Shown: positions 50,007-59,795 of the stretch, in pieces
Layout of the letters: every line of letters starts with the position of its first letter
Numbering within the stretch: the stretch's first letter is position 1
Assembly (NCBI GenBank): GCA_009842505.1
Contig: VYFG01000089.1
Span: 16,800 to 80,799 of the forward strand
DNA: 64,000 bases
Direction of reading: 5' to 3'
DNA from: Gammaproteobacteria bacterium
GTDB taxonomy: Bacteria; Pseudomonadota; Gammaproteobacteria; Arenicellales; Poriferihabitantaceae
Position numbers and translations under genes: made by a program
The notes under the pieces: model-generated
The model's database searches: none
Seen by the model: the letters and a program-made list of their open reading frames with translations, nothing else
What the model was told of the DNA's origin: nothing

Positions 50007-50630
50007 TCAGCCCCACCACATGCTGACGAAGCGGCCTACGGCCTGGCCGATCAGGTCCAGCCGGGCAATCTGCTGGATCCTGGGAGCCAGCAGGTCGAAC
50101 CGGGATTCGTCGATGAGGATGGGCCAGAGCATGCACGTATCCACCAGGCTGATGATCATGATGTCCCGCGGGTCGGGGATTTCATCGTTCATCAGTTCTC
50201 CGGCGATGCGCCGCCTGACGTCACGATACGGGGTGCCGTCTGCGGCCACGAGGTGGTGGCCGCCCATCACCAGCAGCCTGCCGAAACGGTCCCGCGACAC
50301 GATTCCCCGTTCCACCAGGCGGTCGTCGATCCGCGCGCGCACGGCCTCGTGATCGCGCGTGAACACATCCACCCAGTGGTCGATCGGGCGCCGTTCCTCG
50401 TCTTCCCTGATCCGGCCCAGCGCATGGTCGAGCGCGGGTTCTCCGGCCGGTTCCGGGTTCACGAGGAAGAGATGCTCGAGATCGGTGTCGATACGGTCGG
50501 CCAGGGCAAGGTCCATCAGCACGGCGCCGCTGATGGCGGCCCGGATGCGATGGCCCGGCAGCGCCACGCTCAGCCAGCCGGTCTCGTCGTCTAGCATCAG
50601 CAGCAGGATTTCCTCGCTGATCGTCAGCAT
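50007..50630 (-). CDS. GPP34 (GOLPH3-like) family protein
   Basis: The 207-residue product begins MLTISEEILLLMLDDETGWL, the standard start of GPP34 proteins, and continues with ISGAVLMDLALADRID. The eukaryotic relative GOLPH3 binds phosphatidylinositol 4-phosphate at the Golgi. Bacterial members are known mostly from actinobacteria and their role is unclear; lipid binding is a guess. It stands alone, with about 340 bases before mcl and about 120 to the next gene. Confidence 0.75.
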   Translation of the reverse strand: MLTISEEILLLMLDDETGWLSVALPGHRIRAAISGAVLMDLALADRIDTDLEHLFLVNPEPAGEPALDHALGRIREDEERRPIDHWVDVFTRDHEAVRARIDDRLVERGIVSRDRFGRLLVMGGHHLVAADGTPYRDVRRRIAGELMNDEIPDPRDIMIISLVDTCMLWPILIDESRFDLLAPRIQQIARLDLIGQAVGRFVSMWWG

Positions 50631-50749
50631 TTCAGCGGCAGGGCCATGGGCTGGGTGATTGGCGGAACAATGGCTGAATGGCAGGACACGGGCCCGGGGA
50701 TGCCGGCAGGGCAGTCGCGGTCACGCGGTCCGGTGCGGGCAGGGGCCGG

Positions 50750-51547
50750 TCAGGAGCCGAACTGGCGGATGATTGCCAGGCGCACGATGCCGAGGTCGTT
50801 CTCGATATCGTACGGGCATGGCCTGCGGGGCCCGTCCGGTCCGCAGCGGCCGTCGCCGGAGTGGTTCACTTGATGGCTGCTCCGGCCGAAATCCAGGTAC
50901 GAACCCTCCAGTCGCAGCAGCCAGTTGGCGGCCAGCGGGGCTTCGACGCCGATGCCGAAGACCCAGCCGGCTTCCACCGAACTGTCCCGGAAGGAGTCAT
51001 CCGGGTCTGCCCGTGTCGGCATGTCGGGTCCGAAGTCGATGTCGGTCACCGAACTGTCGATTCCGGCAAGCGCGAGCCCGCCGCCGGCAAATACGGTCGC
51101 CGGCCCGGCGGGATGCTCGATGCCGATGCGCGCGGTGGCGATCCAACGGAACTCGGACCTCACGGTCTCGTCCAGGCCCTCAGGATCGAGCAGGTTCGAG
51201 GTGGCCGTCCCGCCGCCGGACATGCCGTCGACCTCGATCCTGAGGGGCAGCCCGCCCCCCAGGAACTTCCAGCCGGCCAGCACGCCGCCGGCGAATCCGG
51301 ACCGGTCGTATTCCACCGACCAGCCGGGATTTCCCCAGTTCGCGAAACCCTCCACGTCGATGACCCGGTGGTCCGCCTGGCGGCTTCCCGCGAACACGCC
51401 CGCGTAGGGTTTCCCCCACCGAAGGGCGGCACCTTCGCCGCCGGCCCGGGCGGTGCCCGCGTGGGCGAGAAGCAGCAGGGCGGACATCACGAGGCCCGCG
51501 CACCACGACCGGGCAGCGTCCCTGCGGGGGGGATAATTCTTCTGCAT
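50750..51547 (-). CDS. Outer-membrane beta-barrel protein
   Basis: The 265-residue product has a signal peptide ending near AGTARAGGE. The mature part alternates polar and aromatic residues as in eight-stranded outer-membrane barrels, with FAGGVLAGWKFLG, WIATARIGIEH and LLRLEGSYLDFG segments, and ends with an aromatic-containing strand. One loop has a Cys pair, in GRCGPDGPRRPCP. It resembles the OmpA-like/porin-type beta-barrel families in form only; the function is unknown. Confidence 0.7.
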   Translation of the reverse strand: MQKNYPPRRDAARSWCAGLVMSALLLLAHAGTARAGGEGAALRWGKPYAGVFAGSRQADHRVIDVEGFANWGNPGWSVEYDRSGFAGGVLAGWKFLGGGLPLRIEVDGMSGGGTATSNLLDPEGLDETVRSEFRWIATARIGIEHPAGPATVFAGGGLALAGIDSSVTDIDFGPDMPTRADPDDSFRDSSVEAGWVFGIGVEAPLAANWLLRLEGSYLDFGRSSHQVNHSGDGRCGPDGPRRPCPYDIENDLGIVRLAIIRQFGS

Positions 51548-51681
51548 GTTCGGATAATCCGGATTTCAGTTCCGAGGCGATTGTACCGCCAAGCGGTTGT
51601 CGGGATGAATCCGGCGGAACGCAGGGGTGGCATGAGGGAATGAACGATGTTCCAGCGCGTGAAAACCCCGGCAACCGGCCG

Positions 51682-52101
51682 ATGAGCCGGGGCCGGTCAA
51701 CTTCCGGGGAACCGGGGACTCCTGCGGCCGGGACGGGCCGCCGGTTCTGCACTGCTGCCCTGCTCCTTGCGCTGTCGGTGGCTTCCTGTGCCGCCGCTCC
51801 CGCCGGCGGGAATCTCCCCGGCCCCGATACCCACTACGAGGACAGGGCCATGGGGGTGATTATCACGTTCGGGAAATGGCCCCCGGACGAGGAGGAAATC
51901 GCCCCGCTGCTGCGAACGCTTCACGGGGCGGGGCTCAGGGTAACCGATCGGTTCAAGCGGTTCCGGGTCTGGATTTTTTCGTGGGAGGAGCCCAGGGAAG
52001 GAAGCCGGGCGGAGGAACTTTGTGACGAACTTGCCCTGGACGGGCAGACCGCGTCCCTGTTCGAGAGCTGCGAGCCGGATTCCCTGCTGCATCCCGCTTA
52101 A
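51682..52101 (+). CDS. Small putative lipoprotein
   Basis: The 139-residue product has a lipoprotein signal, RRFCTAALLLALSVASC, with the lipobox VASC; the acylated Cys is at about residue 36. The mature part of about 100 residues includes GVIITFGKWPPDEEEIAPLL and RFRVWIFSWEEP, and could form a small alpha/beta fold like that of protease propeptide inhibitors. That resemblance is weak. A start at 51640 is also possible. It is divergent from the barrel protein and convergent with the nar-operon isomerase. Confidence 0.6.
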   Translation: MSRGRSTSGEPGTPAAGTGRRFCTAALLLALSVASCAAAPAGGNLPGPDTHYEDRAMGVIITFGKWPPDEEEIAPLLRTLHGAGLRVTDRFKRFRVWIFSWEEPREGSRAEELCDELALDGQTASLFESCEPDSLLHPA

Positions 52102-52132
52102 GGCGCCTCGGGTCTGGCGGCCTGTCGCCTTC

Positions 52133-53032
52133 CTACTGGACGAGCGGTCCCTCCGCGACGTCCAGGGAGATTCCGCGGATATCCGCCTTCCCGGCGAGAA
52201 TGGAGATGTACTGGGAAACCGCTTTCGACCACGCGGAGGCCTCAAGCCATGCCGCGATCCGGTCACTCACCATGTCGAAGGACAGGTCGTGTCCCTCGAT
52301 CCTCCGGTCCAGCGCGATCACGTGGAAGCCGAACCGGCTTTCCACCGGGGCCGGGGTAATGTCGCCCTCGCGCATGTCCGCCATGGCGGCTTCGAATTCG
52401 GCGACGGTGCTTCCGGGGGACAGTTGCCCCAGGTTGCCGCCCTGCTCGCACGAGGGGCAGTCGGAATGGTCGCGGGCCAGGTCCGGGAACAGCTCCGGCC
52501 GCTCGGCGAGGGTCCCGCAAAGCGCCTGGGCGCGCATCTTAGCCGCGCGCCGTCCGTCCTCATCCGACGCCGGCACGGCGATGAGGATGTGACGGGCTTC
52601 GAAGAGGGTGGGGGCGCGGAACTTGCCGGGATGGCGTTCATAGTAACGCCGGGATTCCTCCGGCGTCGCCGAGGGCACGGACACTTCCCGGTCGATCAGG
52701 GCCCGGATGGCGGCGTCGCGCTCAGTTTCGAGCCGGCCGGCATCGTCCCTCTCCGGCACGGCCGGGATGTCGAGGCGCCGGGTCTCCTGCCAGAGAAGTT
52801 CGCGGACCACCAGCGCCTCGGCGGCGGTCCGCAGGGCCTCGCCCGGATTTTCCGAGGGGTGGTTCTGCGCCTCCGCCAGGATTTCACGCTCGGGAACCGC
52901 GATCCCGTTGACTGAGATCTCCCCGAGTGCCGGAACAACCGCTCCGGCCGGGGCACCTGTGCCGGCATCCTTTCCGGTGGACGGGTCGCCCGCGGACCGG
53001 CCGGACGGGGGATTGACCAGGACCGAGACCAA
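52133..53032 (-). CDS. PpiC-type peptidyl-prolyl isomerase of the nar operon
   Basis: The 299-residue product has a parvulin rotamase domain at about 150-250: ARHILIAVPASDED, CPSCEQGGNLGQLSPG and RFGFHVIALDRR. The upstream part is SurA/NifM-like helical. A TTG start at 53032 lies four bases after narI. A PpiC-type gene after narI is known in pseudomonads, where it is thought to help assemble the nitrate reductase. No signal peptide is evident, so it likely acts in the cytoplasm. Confidence 0.85.
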   Translation of the reverse strand: MVSVLVNPPSGRSAGDPSTGKDAGTGAPAGAVVPALGEISVNGIAVPEREILAEAQNHPSENPGEALRTAAEALVVRELLWQETRRLDIPAVPERDDAGRLETERDAAIRALIDREVSVPSATPEESRRYYERHPGKFRAPTLFEARHILIAVPASDEDGRRAAKMRAQALCGTLAERPELFPDLARDHSDCPSCEQGGNLGQLSPGSTVAEFEAAMADMREGDITPAPVESRFGFHVIALDRRIEGHDLSFDMVSDRIAAWLEASAWSKAVSQYISILAGKADIRGISLDVAEGPLVQ

Positions 53033-53036
53033 TTTA

Positions 53037-53756
53037 TCAGCCTGCGGGAAGCCGCGTCGGGGTGGGGCGCTTGTTGCGCTCGCGCACCACCTGGTAGCCG
53101 GGCCGCCACAGGTACTGCACCGGCGCGCTCAGCATATGCACCAGCCGCGTGAACGGAAACAGGACCATGATCGTCAGCCCGAGGAACAGGTGCAGCTTGA
53201 ACACGGCGGCGGCACCAGCCACGTAGCCCGCAGCCGCGGTGTCGAACGTGAAGATTCCCTGAGCCCAGTTCATGAACTTCACCATCTCGTGCCCGTCGAG
53301 ATGCTGCATGGACACGGGGATCGTCAGCAGGCCGAGCAGGAGCTGCAGCCACAGCAGGATGATGATCAGGGTGTCGGTCATGCTCGAGGCGGCGCGCACG
53401 CGCGCATCGAACAGGCGGCGATGGACCAGGAGCGTCGCACCCACGATCGCCATGACGCCGGCAATGCCGCCCACGACGATCGCCAGCACCTGCTTCGCCC
53501 CGTGGCTGATCCCCAGCATGTCGAAAAAGGCGATGGGGGTGAGCAGCCCGATCAGGTGCCCGAAAAAGACGATGAGGACGCCGACATGGAACAGCACCGA
53601 TCCCCAGATCAGCTGCTTGCGGCGAAGCAGCTGTGACGACCCGGACCGCCAGGTATAGGGATCACGGTCGTATCGCACGATGGTGCCGACGATCATCACC
53701 ACAAGGGCGATATAGGGATAGATGCCGAATAGCAGCGTGTTCAGGAATTCAGACAT
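53037..53756 (-). CDS. narI: Respiratory nitrate reductase gamma subunit (cytochrome b)
   Basis: The 239-residue product is the membrane subunit that takes electrons from quinol. Five transmembrane spans can be counted. Heme-ligand histidines fit VLFHVGVLIVFFGHLIGL and KLHLFLGLTIMVLFPFTRLVHMLS. RYDRDPYTWRSGSSQLL near the start is typical. It overlaps narJ by eight bases and is followed by the isomerase. Confidence 0.96.
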   Translation of the reverse strand: MSEFLNTLLFGIYPYIALVVMIVGTIVRYDRDPYTWRSGSSQLLRRKQLIWGSVLFHVGVLIVFFGHLIGLLTPIAFFDMLGISHGAKQVLAIVVGGIAGVMAIVGATLLVHRRLFDARVRAASSMTDTLIIILLWLQLLLGLLTIPVSMQHLDGHEMVKFMNWAQGIFTFDTAAAGYVAGAAAVFKLHLFLGLTIMVLFPFTRLVHMLSAPVQYLWRPGYQVVRERNKRPTPTRLPAG

Positions 53757-54477
53757 GGTTCGTACTCTCCGCGTTGGGCGGCGTTGCCGCGTCGGCCGGT
53801 CTGCGTCGGCCGGCGCGAATCTGCTTCTTCAGGCGCACCAGCCCGCAGTCGTCCCCGTCCGCGTTGCCGCCGAAGGTGACCACTTCCTCCTCCCAGATGC
53901 GGTCAAGCGCATCGAGGTCCGTGGGGTCATCGTCCGGTGCCTGGAGCAGGTCCTTCAGCAGTCCGGCGTCGGGCTTCTGCCGCGCCATCGACTCCAGGGC
54001 GACGAACGCGTCGGCATAGACGGATTGCCGCTTCTTCAGGCGCTCGCGCAGGGCGGCGAGGATGTGCGCCGTCTCGTCGAGCAGCCGGACGGCCTCGGCC
54101 CGGGGCTTCATCGACAGGTATTCGAGGAACATCGGCAGGTAGTCCGGCAACTCCTTCGTGTCGATTTCGAAGCCGTCCTCCTCGTACATGGCCATCAGGT
54201 CCACCATGGCCTGTCCGCGGTCGCGGCTTTCCCCGTGGACATGCTCGAACAGGTGCAGGGACAGCGAGCGGGTGCGGTCGAACAGGAGCACGTACCGCTC
54301 CTGGGCGTCGTAGGCGTCGCGCCCGCCGATATCGTCGACGAGGCGCCCGAGCGCCGCCTTGCCGGCGCCGTCCAGGGGGGCGTCGTCGATCGCCTGCCGG
54401 ATCTCGGGCATCGCCTCGAGGAGCTCTTCCGTCGGGTACGAAAGCAGGAGCGAGACCACCTTGAACACGGTTTCCAT
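53749..54477 (-). CDS. narJ: Nitrate reductase assembly chaperone
   Basis: The 242-residue product is the TorD-family chaperone that helps insert the molybdenum cofactor into NarG. FKVVSLLLSYPTEELLEAMPEI and SLSLHLFEHVHGESRDRGQAM are diagnostic, as is DYLPMFLEYLS. The start at 54477 overlaps the narH stop as TGATG. It is not part of the final complex. Confidence 0.94.
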   Translation of the reverse strand: METVFKVVSLLLSYPTEELLEAMPEIRQAIDDAPLDGAGKAALGRLVDDIGGRDAYDAQERYVLLFDRTRSLSLHLFEHVHGESRDRGQAMVDLMAMYEEDGFEIDTKELPDYLPMFLEYLSMKPRAEAVRLLDETAHILAALRERLKKRQSVYADAFVALESMARQKPDAGLLKDLLQAPDDDPTDLDALDRIWEEEVVTFGGNADGDDCGLVRLKKQIRAGRRRPADAATPPNAESTNHV

Positions 54478-56015
54478 CAGACCCGCTCCTTGAACAGCTC
54501 GGTCGGCGTCTGCACGGTGCGCGTGCGCCTGGCGCCGAAGAGGTCCTTTTCCGTCGTTCCGCCGGAGCAGCCGCTGCCGAAGGAGAAGCCGCACGAGCCG
54601 CGCACGTCGTAGGCATCCTCGGTGATCTCGCGGTGCGAGGTGGGGATGACGAAACGGTCCTCGAAGTTCGCGATCGCCATGGTCCGGTACATCTCCTCGA
54701 TCATGGCCCCGGTCAGTCCAACCCTTTCGGCCACCGCCTCGTCGAGCACGCCGTCGATCGTCTTGGTCCGCATGTAGGCCCGCATGGCGAGCATGCGCTC
54801 AAGCGCGCCGATCACCGGCTCATCCTTGCCCGCGGTCAGGAGGTTGGAGAGATAGCGGACCGGGATGCGCATGGAACGGACGTCCGGCAGGCCGTCTTCC
54901 CAGCCGATCTTGCCCGCCTCGGCGGCGGACTGCAGCGGGGACAGCGGCGGCACGTACCACACCATCGGCAGGGTCCGGTACTCCGGGTGCAGGGGGAAGG
55001 CCACCTTCCAGTCCATGGCCATCTTGTAGACCGGCGATCTCGTCGCCGCCTCCAGCCAGGCGTCCGGCACGCCGTCCGCGCGGGCCCGGGAGATGACTTC
55101 CGGGTCGTTCGGGTCGAGGAACACCTTGAGCTGTTCCTCGTACAGGTCCTGCTCGTCGGGGGTGGACGCCGCGTCGGCGATGCGGTCCGCGTCGTAGAGG
55201 ATCACGCCGAGATAGCGGATGCGCCCGACGCAGGTCTCCGAGCAGACGGTCGGATGGCCCGCCTCGATGCGGGGGTAGCAGAACACGCATTTCTCGGACT
55301 TTCCGGACGACCAGTTGTAGTAGATCTTCTTGTAGGGGCAGCCCGACACGCACATGCGCCATCCGCGGCAGGTTTCCTGGTCGATCAGGACGATGCCGTC
55401 GTCCTCGCGTTTGTAGATCGCGCCGGAAGGGCAGGCCGCCACGCAGGTCGGATTGAGGCAGTGCTCGCACAGCCTCGGCAGGTACATCATGAAGGTGTTT
55501 TCGAATTCGCCGTAGATCTCCTTCTCGACGCCCTCGAAATTGTAGTCCGCCGAGCGCCTGGAGAATTCGCCGCCGAGAATCTCTTCCCAGTTCGGTCCCC
55601 ATTCGATCTTGTCGATGCGCTCGCCGCTGACCAGGGACCGCGGCCGCGCGGTCGGCATGGCCTGGCTTTCGCGCGCCGTCTGGAGGTGGCCGTAGTCGAA
55701 ATCGAACGGCTCGTAATAGTCGTCGATCTCCGGCAGGTCAGGGTTCGCGAAGATCTTGGCGAGGATGCGCCACTTCGAACCCATCTTCGGTTCGATCCGG
55801 CCGTTGGCCCTGCGCACCCAGCCGCCGTTCCACTTCTTCTGGTTCTCCCACTCCTTGGGATAGCCGATGCCCGGCTTGGTCTCGACATTGTTGAACCAGG
55901 CGTATTCCACTCCCTCCCGGTTGGTCCAGACATTCTTGCATGTCACCGAACAGGTGTGACAGCCGATGCACTTGTCCAGGTTGAGCACCATGCCTATTTG
56001 TGCGCGTATCTTCAT
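54477..56015 (-). CDS. narH: Respiratory nitrate reductase beta subunit
   Basis: The 512-residue product carries four iron-sulfur clusters linking NarI to NarG. Cys groups are seen in CIGCHTCSVTCKNVW, LCEHCLNPTCVAACPSGAI, CRGWRMCVSGCPYKK and CVFCYPRIE. The Trp in CRGWRMC is typical of the 3Fe-4S site. The stop overlaps narJ and the start overlaps the narG stop by four bases (ATGA). Confidence 0.97.
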   Translation of the reverse strand: MKIRAQIGMVLNLDKCIGCHTCSVTCKNVWTNREGVEYAWFNNVETKPGIGYPKEWENQKKWNGGWVRRANGRIEPKMGSKWRILAKIFANPDLPEIDDYYEPFDFDYGHLQTARESQAMPTARPRSLVSGERIDKIEWGPNWEEILGGEFSRRSADYNFEGVEKEIYGEFENTFMMYLPRLCEHCLNPTCVAACPSGAIYKREDDGIVLIDQETCRGWRMCVSGCPYKKIYYNWSSGKSEKCVFCYPRIEAGHPTVCSETCVGRIRYLGVILYDADRIADAASTPDEQDLYEEQLKVFLDPNDPEVISRARADGVPDAWLEAATRSPVYKMAMDWKVAFPLHPEYRTLPMVWYVPPLSPLQSAAEAGKIGWEDGLPDVRSMRIPVRYLSNLLTAGKDEPVIGALERMLAMRAYMRTKTIDGVLDEAVAERVGLTGAMIEEMYRTMAIANFEDRFVIPTSHREITEDAYDVRGSCGFSFGSGCSGGTTEKDLFGARRTRTVQTPTELFKERV

Positions 56016-59000
56016 TTTGCTGCCTCCGTCTGCACGGTGGTGGTTTCACGGTACGGACCCTCCATCCAGTCCACGGTCTCAAGCTTGTGGACCACCACGA
56101 ACTCGTCGCGGTTCGATCCCACCGTGCCGTAATAGTTGAAGCCGTAGGATTGCTGGGCGTAGCCGCCGATCATGTGGGTCGGCTTGGTGATCGCCCGGGT
56201 GACGGAATTGTGGATGCCGCCACGCTGGCCGGTGACCTGGGACCCCGGCGTGTTCACGATCTTCTCCTGCGCGTGGTACATGTAGATCGTACCTTCCTTC
56301 ATGCGCTGGGAGACGACCGCGCGGGCGGTGATTGCGCCGTTGGCGTTGAACACCTCCACCCAGTCGTTGTCGACGATGCCGGCCTTGTCCGCATCCACCT
56401 CGGAAATCCACACCACCGGCCCGCCACGGTTCAGCGTCAGCATCAGCAGGTTGTCGGTGTAGGTGGAATGGATGCCCCATTTCTGGTGCGGCGTGATGAA
56501 GTTCAGCACCACCTGCGGGCGCCCGTTCGACTTTGCCTCGATGACCGGGTTGATCGTCTTGGTGTCGATCGGCGGCCGGTAGACGCAGAACGCCTCGCCG
56601 AAGGCCCGCATCCACAGGTGATCCTGGTACAGCTGCTGACGCCCGGTCAGCGTTCGCCAGGGAATCAGTTCATGGACGTTGGTGTAGCCCGCGTTGTAGC
56701 AGACCTTCTCGGACTCGAGCCCCGACCAGGTCGGCGAGGAGATGATCTTGCGCGGCTGAGCGACGATGTCGTGGAAGCGGATCTTCTCGTCTTCCTTCGG
56801 CAGGGCCAGGTGGGCATGGTCCCGGCCGGTGTGCTTCGACAGCGCCTCCCACGCCTTGACCGCGACCTCGCCGTTGGTTTCCGGCGCCAGCGAGAGGATC
56901 ACTTCCGTGGCGTCGATGTCGCTGTCGATGCGCGGCCGGCCCTTGGTCGGACCCTCCTCGGTGACGACGCCGTTGAGGTGGCCGAGCAGTTCCACCTCGT
57001 GCGCGGTATTCCACGAAATGCCCTTGCCGCCGTTGCCGAGCTTGTCCAGCAGCGGACCGAGCGCGGTGAACCGCCTGTACAGGTTGGGGTAGTCGCGTTC
57101 GACCACGGCAACCGCGGGCATGGTCTTGCCCGGAACCGGGTCGGTCTCACCGGCCTTCCAGTCCGCAACACCCAGCGGCTGGGCGAGTTCGCCCGGGGTG
57201 TCGTGCAGGATCGGCACCAGCACGACATCCTTTTCCACGCCGAGCACTTCCGGTGCGACCTCCGAGAACTTCTTCGCGATCCCCTTGAAGATGTCCCAGT
57301 CGCTCCTGGCATCCCAGGCCGGGTCCGCCGCACTCGTCAGCGGGTGGATGAAGGGGTGCATGTCGGAGGTGTTGAGATCGTTCTTCTCGTACCATGTGGC
57401 CGTCGGCAGGACGATGTCGGAATAGACGCAGGTCGTCGACATGCGGAAGTCGAGGGTGACCAGCAGGTCAAGCTTTCCTTCCGGCGCCGCATCGTGCCAA
57501 ACGGCCTCCTTGGCGCGTTGGCGGCCCTCCTCGCCGAGATCCTCGCGCAGTACGCCATGGCTGGTGCCGAGGAGGTGCTTCAGGAAGTACTCATGGCCCT
57601 TGCCCGAAGAGCCGAGCAGGTTCGAGCGCCAGACGAACAGGTTGCGCGGCCAGTTCTCCTCCTTGTCGGGGTCCTCGCAGGACAGTTTCAGTTCGCCGGA
57701 CTTCAGCCCCTCGACGACATGGTCCCTGGCCTCCCTGCCGGACTTCTCCGCGGCCGCCGCAACCTCGAGCGGGTTGGTCTCGAGCTGCGGGGCGGACGGG
57801 AGCCAGCCCATGCGCTCGGCGCGGATGTTGTAGTCGATCGGCGTGCCGTCCCAGGGGCCGTCCGGGGCGGTCGGCGACAGGATCTCGTCCATCGTCAGCG
57901 TCTCGTAGCGCCACTGGTCGGTATGGGCGTAGAAGAAGGAGGTGGAATTCATCTGCCGCGGCGGGCGGCTCCAGTCAAGCGCGAAGGCCAGCGGCAGCCA
58001 GCCGGTCTGCGGGCGCAGCTTTTCCTGCCCGACGTAGTGGCTCCAGCCGCCGCCGGACTGGCCGATGCAGCCGCACATGACCAGGAGGTTGATGATCCCC
58101 CGGTAGTTCATGTCCATGTGGTACCAGTGGTTGATCCCCGCCCCGAGAATGACCATGGAGCGGCCGTTCGTCTTCTCGGCGTTGTCAGCGAATTCCCGGG
58201 CGACGGTGATGATGTGGTCGCGCGGGACTCCGGTGATCCCCTCCGCCCAGGCCGGAGAATAGGGCTGGCCGTCGTCATAGGAGGCCGCGCAACTGCTGTC
58301 CCCGAGGCCCCGGTCGAGACCGTAGTTGGCGACGAACAGGTCGAAGACGGTGGCGACCAGCGCCTCGCCGTCGGCGAGCGCCACCCGCCTTGCCGGCACC
58401 CGGCGGACCAGCACGCTGTCGTGATCCGTGCCCTCGAAATGATCGTGTTCGCGGTTGCCGAAATAGGGAAAGGCCACCGGGGCGACCTCATCGTGGTCCC
58501 CCTCGGCGATGAGGCTCAGTACGGGGTCGATTTCAGCGCCCTGCCCGTCCCGGTTCTCCAGGTTCCATTGGCCCTCCTCGCCCCACCTGAAGCCGATCGA
58601 GCCCTGGGGCGCGACCACGTTCCCGGTCCGGCCATCGACGGCGACGGTCTTCCACTCGGGGTTGTTGGCCTCGCCGAGGCCGTCCCCGAAATCCGACGCC
58701 CGGAGCATGCGGTCCGGAACATGGTGTCCGTCCTTCTCCACCAGTCGTACCAGCATCGGCATGTCGGTGTAGCGCCGGCAGTAGTCCCGGAAATATTCCG
58801 CCTGCCGGTCCAGGTGGAACTCGCGCAGGATCACGTGACCCATCGCCATGGCGAGGGCAGCGTCGGTGCCCTGCTTCGGGTGGAGCCAGATGTCGGAAAA
58901 CTTCGCCGCCTCCGAGTAGTCCGGGGACACGACCACCGACTTGGTGCCCTTGTAGCGGACCTCGGTGTAGAAGTGGGCGTCGGGGGTGCGCGTCTGCGGC

Positions 59001-59770
59001 ACGTTCGATCCCCACAGGATGAGGAATCCGGAGTTGTACCAGTCCGCCGACTCCGGCACGTCGGTCTGCTCCCCCCAGGTCATCGGCGAGGCCGGCGGCA
59101 GGTCGCAGTACCAGTCGTAGAAGGACATGCAGGTTCCGCCAAGCAGCGAGAGGTAGCGCGAGCCGGCGGCATAGGAAACCATCGACATGGCCGGGATGGG
59201 GGAGAATCCGATCACCCGGTCGGGGCCCCACCTGCGGGCGGTGTAGGCATTGGCCGCCGCGATGATCTCGTTGACCTCGTCCCAGCCAGCCCGCACGAAA
59301 CCGCCGTGGCCGCGGATCCTGACGTATTCGGCGCGCTTCGCCGAGTCATCCTGGATCGCGGCCCAGGCCTCGACCGGCGTCCGTGCCGCGCGCTCCTTGC
59401 GCCACAACTTCAGCAGCCGCGAGCGCACCAGCGGGTACTTCACCCGGTTGGCCGAATACATGTACCAGGAGTAGCTCGCGCCGCGGGAACAGCCGCGCGG
59501 CTCATGGTTCGGCAGGTCCGGGCGGGTGCGCGGATAGTCCGTCTGCTGGGTTTCCCAGGTGACGATGCCGCCCTTGACGTAGATTTTCCAGGAGCAGGAG
59601 CCGGTGCAGTTGGCGCCGTGGGTCGAACGCACGATCTTGTCGTGCTGCCAGCGCTTCCTGTAGGCGTCTTCCCAGTCCCGGTTCTCGTTCGTGGTCACAC
59701 CGTGGCCGCCGGCGAAGGTGCCGGTGTTCTTTCGCGCTAGGAAGTTGAGTCGATCAAGGAGAAGTGACAT
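56012..59770 (-). CDS. narG: Respiratory nitrate reductase alpha subunit
   Basis: The 1252-residue product is the molybdenum catalytic subunit, reducing nitrate to nitrite on the cytoplasmic side. The FS0 cluster ligands are in THGANCTGSCSWKIYVKGG (one His, two Cys) with a further Cys in PRGCSRGASYSWYMYS. YNSGFLILWGSNVPQTRTPD lies in the cofactor region. Length is normal for NarG. It starts 25 bases after narK and is translationally coupled to narH. Confidence 0.98.
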   Translation of the reverse strand: MSLLLDRLNFLARKNTGTFAGGHGVTTNENRDWEDAYRKRWQHDKIVRSTHGANCTGSCSWKIYVKGGIVTWETQQTDYPRTRPDLPNHEPRGCSRGASYSWYMYSANRVKYPLVRSRLLKLWRKERAARTPVEAWAAIQDDSAKRAEYVRIRGHGGFVRAGWDEVNEIIAAANAYTARRWGPDRVIGFSPIPAMSMVSYAAGSRYLSLLGGTCMSFYDWYCDLPPASPMTWGEQTDVPESADWYNSGFLILWGSNVPQTRTPDAHFYTEVRYKGTKSVVVSPDYSEAAKFSDIWLHPKQGTDAALAMAMGHVILREFHLDRQAEYFRDYCRRYTDMPMLVRLVEKDGHHVPDRMLRASDFGDGLGEANNPEWKTVAVDGRTGNVVAPQGSIGFRWGEEGQWNLENRDGQGAEIDPVLSLIAEGDHDEVAPVAFPYFGNREHDHFEGTDHDSVLVRRVPARRVALADGEALVATVFDLFVANYGLDRGLGDSSCAASYDDGQPYSPAWAEGITGVPRDHIITVAREFADNAEKTNGRSMVILGAGINHWYHMDMNYRGIINLLVMCGCIGQSGGGWSHYVGQEKLRPQTGWLPLAFALDWSRPPRQMNSTSFFYAHTDQWRYETLTMDEILSPTAPDGPWDGTPIDYNIRAERMGWLPSAPQLETNPLEVAAAAEKSGREARDHVVEGLKSGELKLSCEDPDKEENWPRNLFVWRSNLLGSSGKGHEYFLKHLLGTSHGVLREDLGEEGRQRAKEAVWHDAAPEGKLDLLVTLDFRMSTTCVYSDIVLPTATWYEKNDLNTSDMHPFIHPLTSAADPAWDARSDWDIFKGIAKKFSEVAPEVLGVEKDVVLVPILHDTPGELAQPLGVADWKAGETDPVPGKTMPAVAVVERDYPNLYRRFTALGPLLDKLGNGGKGISWNTAHEVELLGHLNGVVTEEGPTKGRPRIDSDIDATEVILSLAPETNGEVAVKAWEALSKHTGRDHAHLALPKEDEKIRFHDIVAQPRKIISSPTWSGLESEKVCYNAGYTNVHELIPWRTLTGRQQLYQDHLWMRAFGEAFCVYRPPIDTKTINPVIEAKSNGRPQVVLNFITPHQKWGIHSTYTDNLLMLTLNRGGPVVWISEVDADKAGIVDNDWVEVFNANGAITARAVVSQRMKEGTIYMYHAQEKIVNTPGSQVTGQRGGIHNSVTRAITKPTHMIGGYAQQSYGFNYYGTVGSNRDEFVVVHKLETVDWMEGPYRETTTVQTEAAK

Positions 59771-59795
59771 GGCAAGGTTCCTTTGTGTCGGCCCC

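Noticed and set aside
56000-59740. A 1246-codon open frame on the plus strand
   Set aside because: It is antisense to narG, has the composition of a GC-rich shadow frame and shows no domain.
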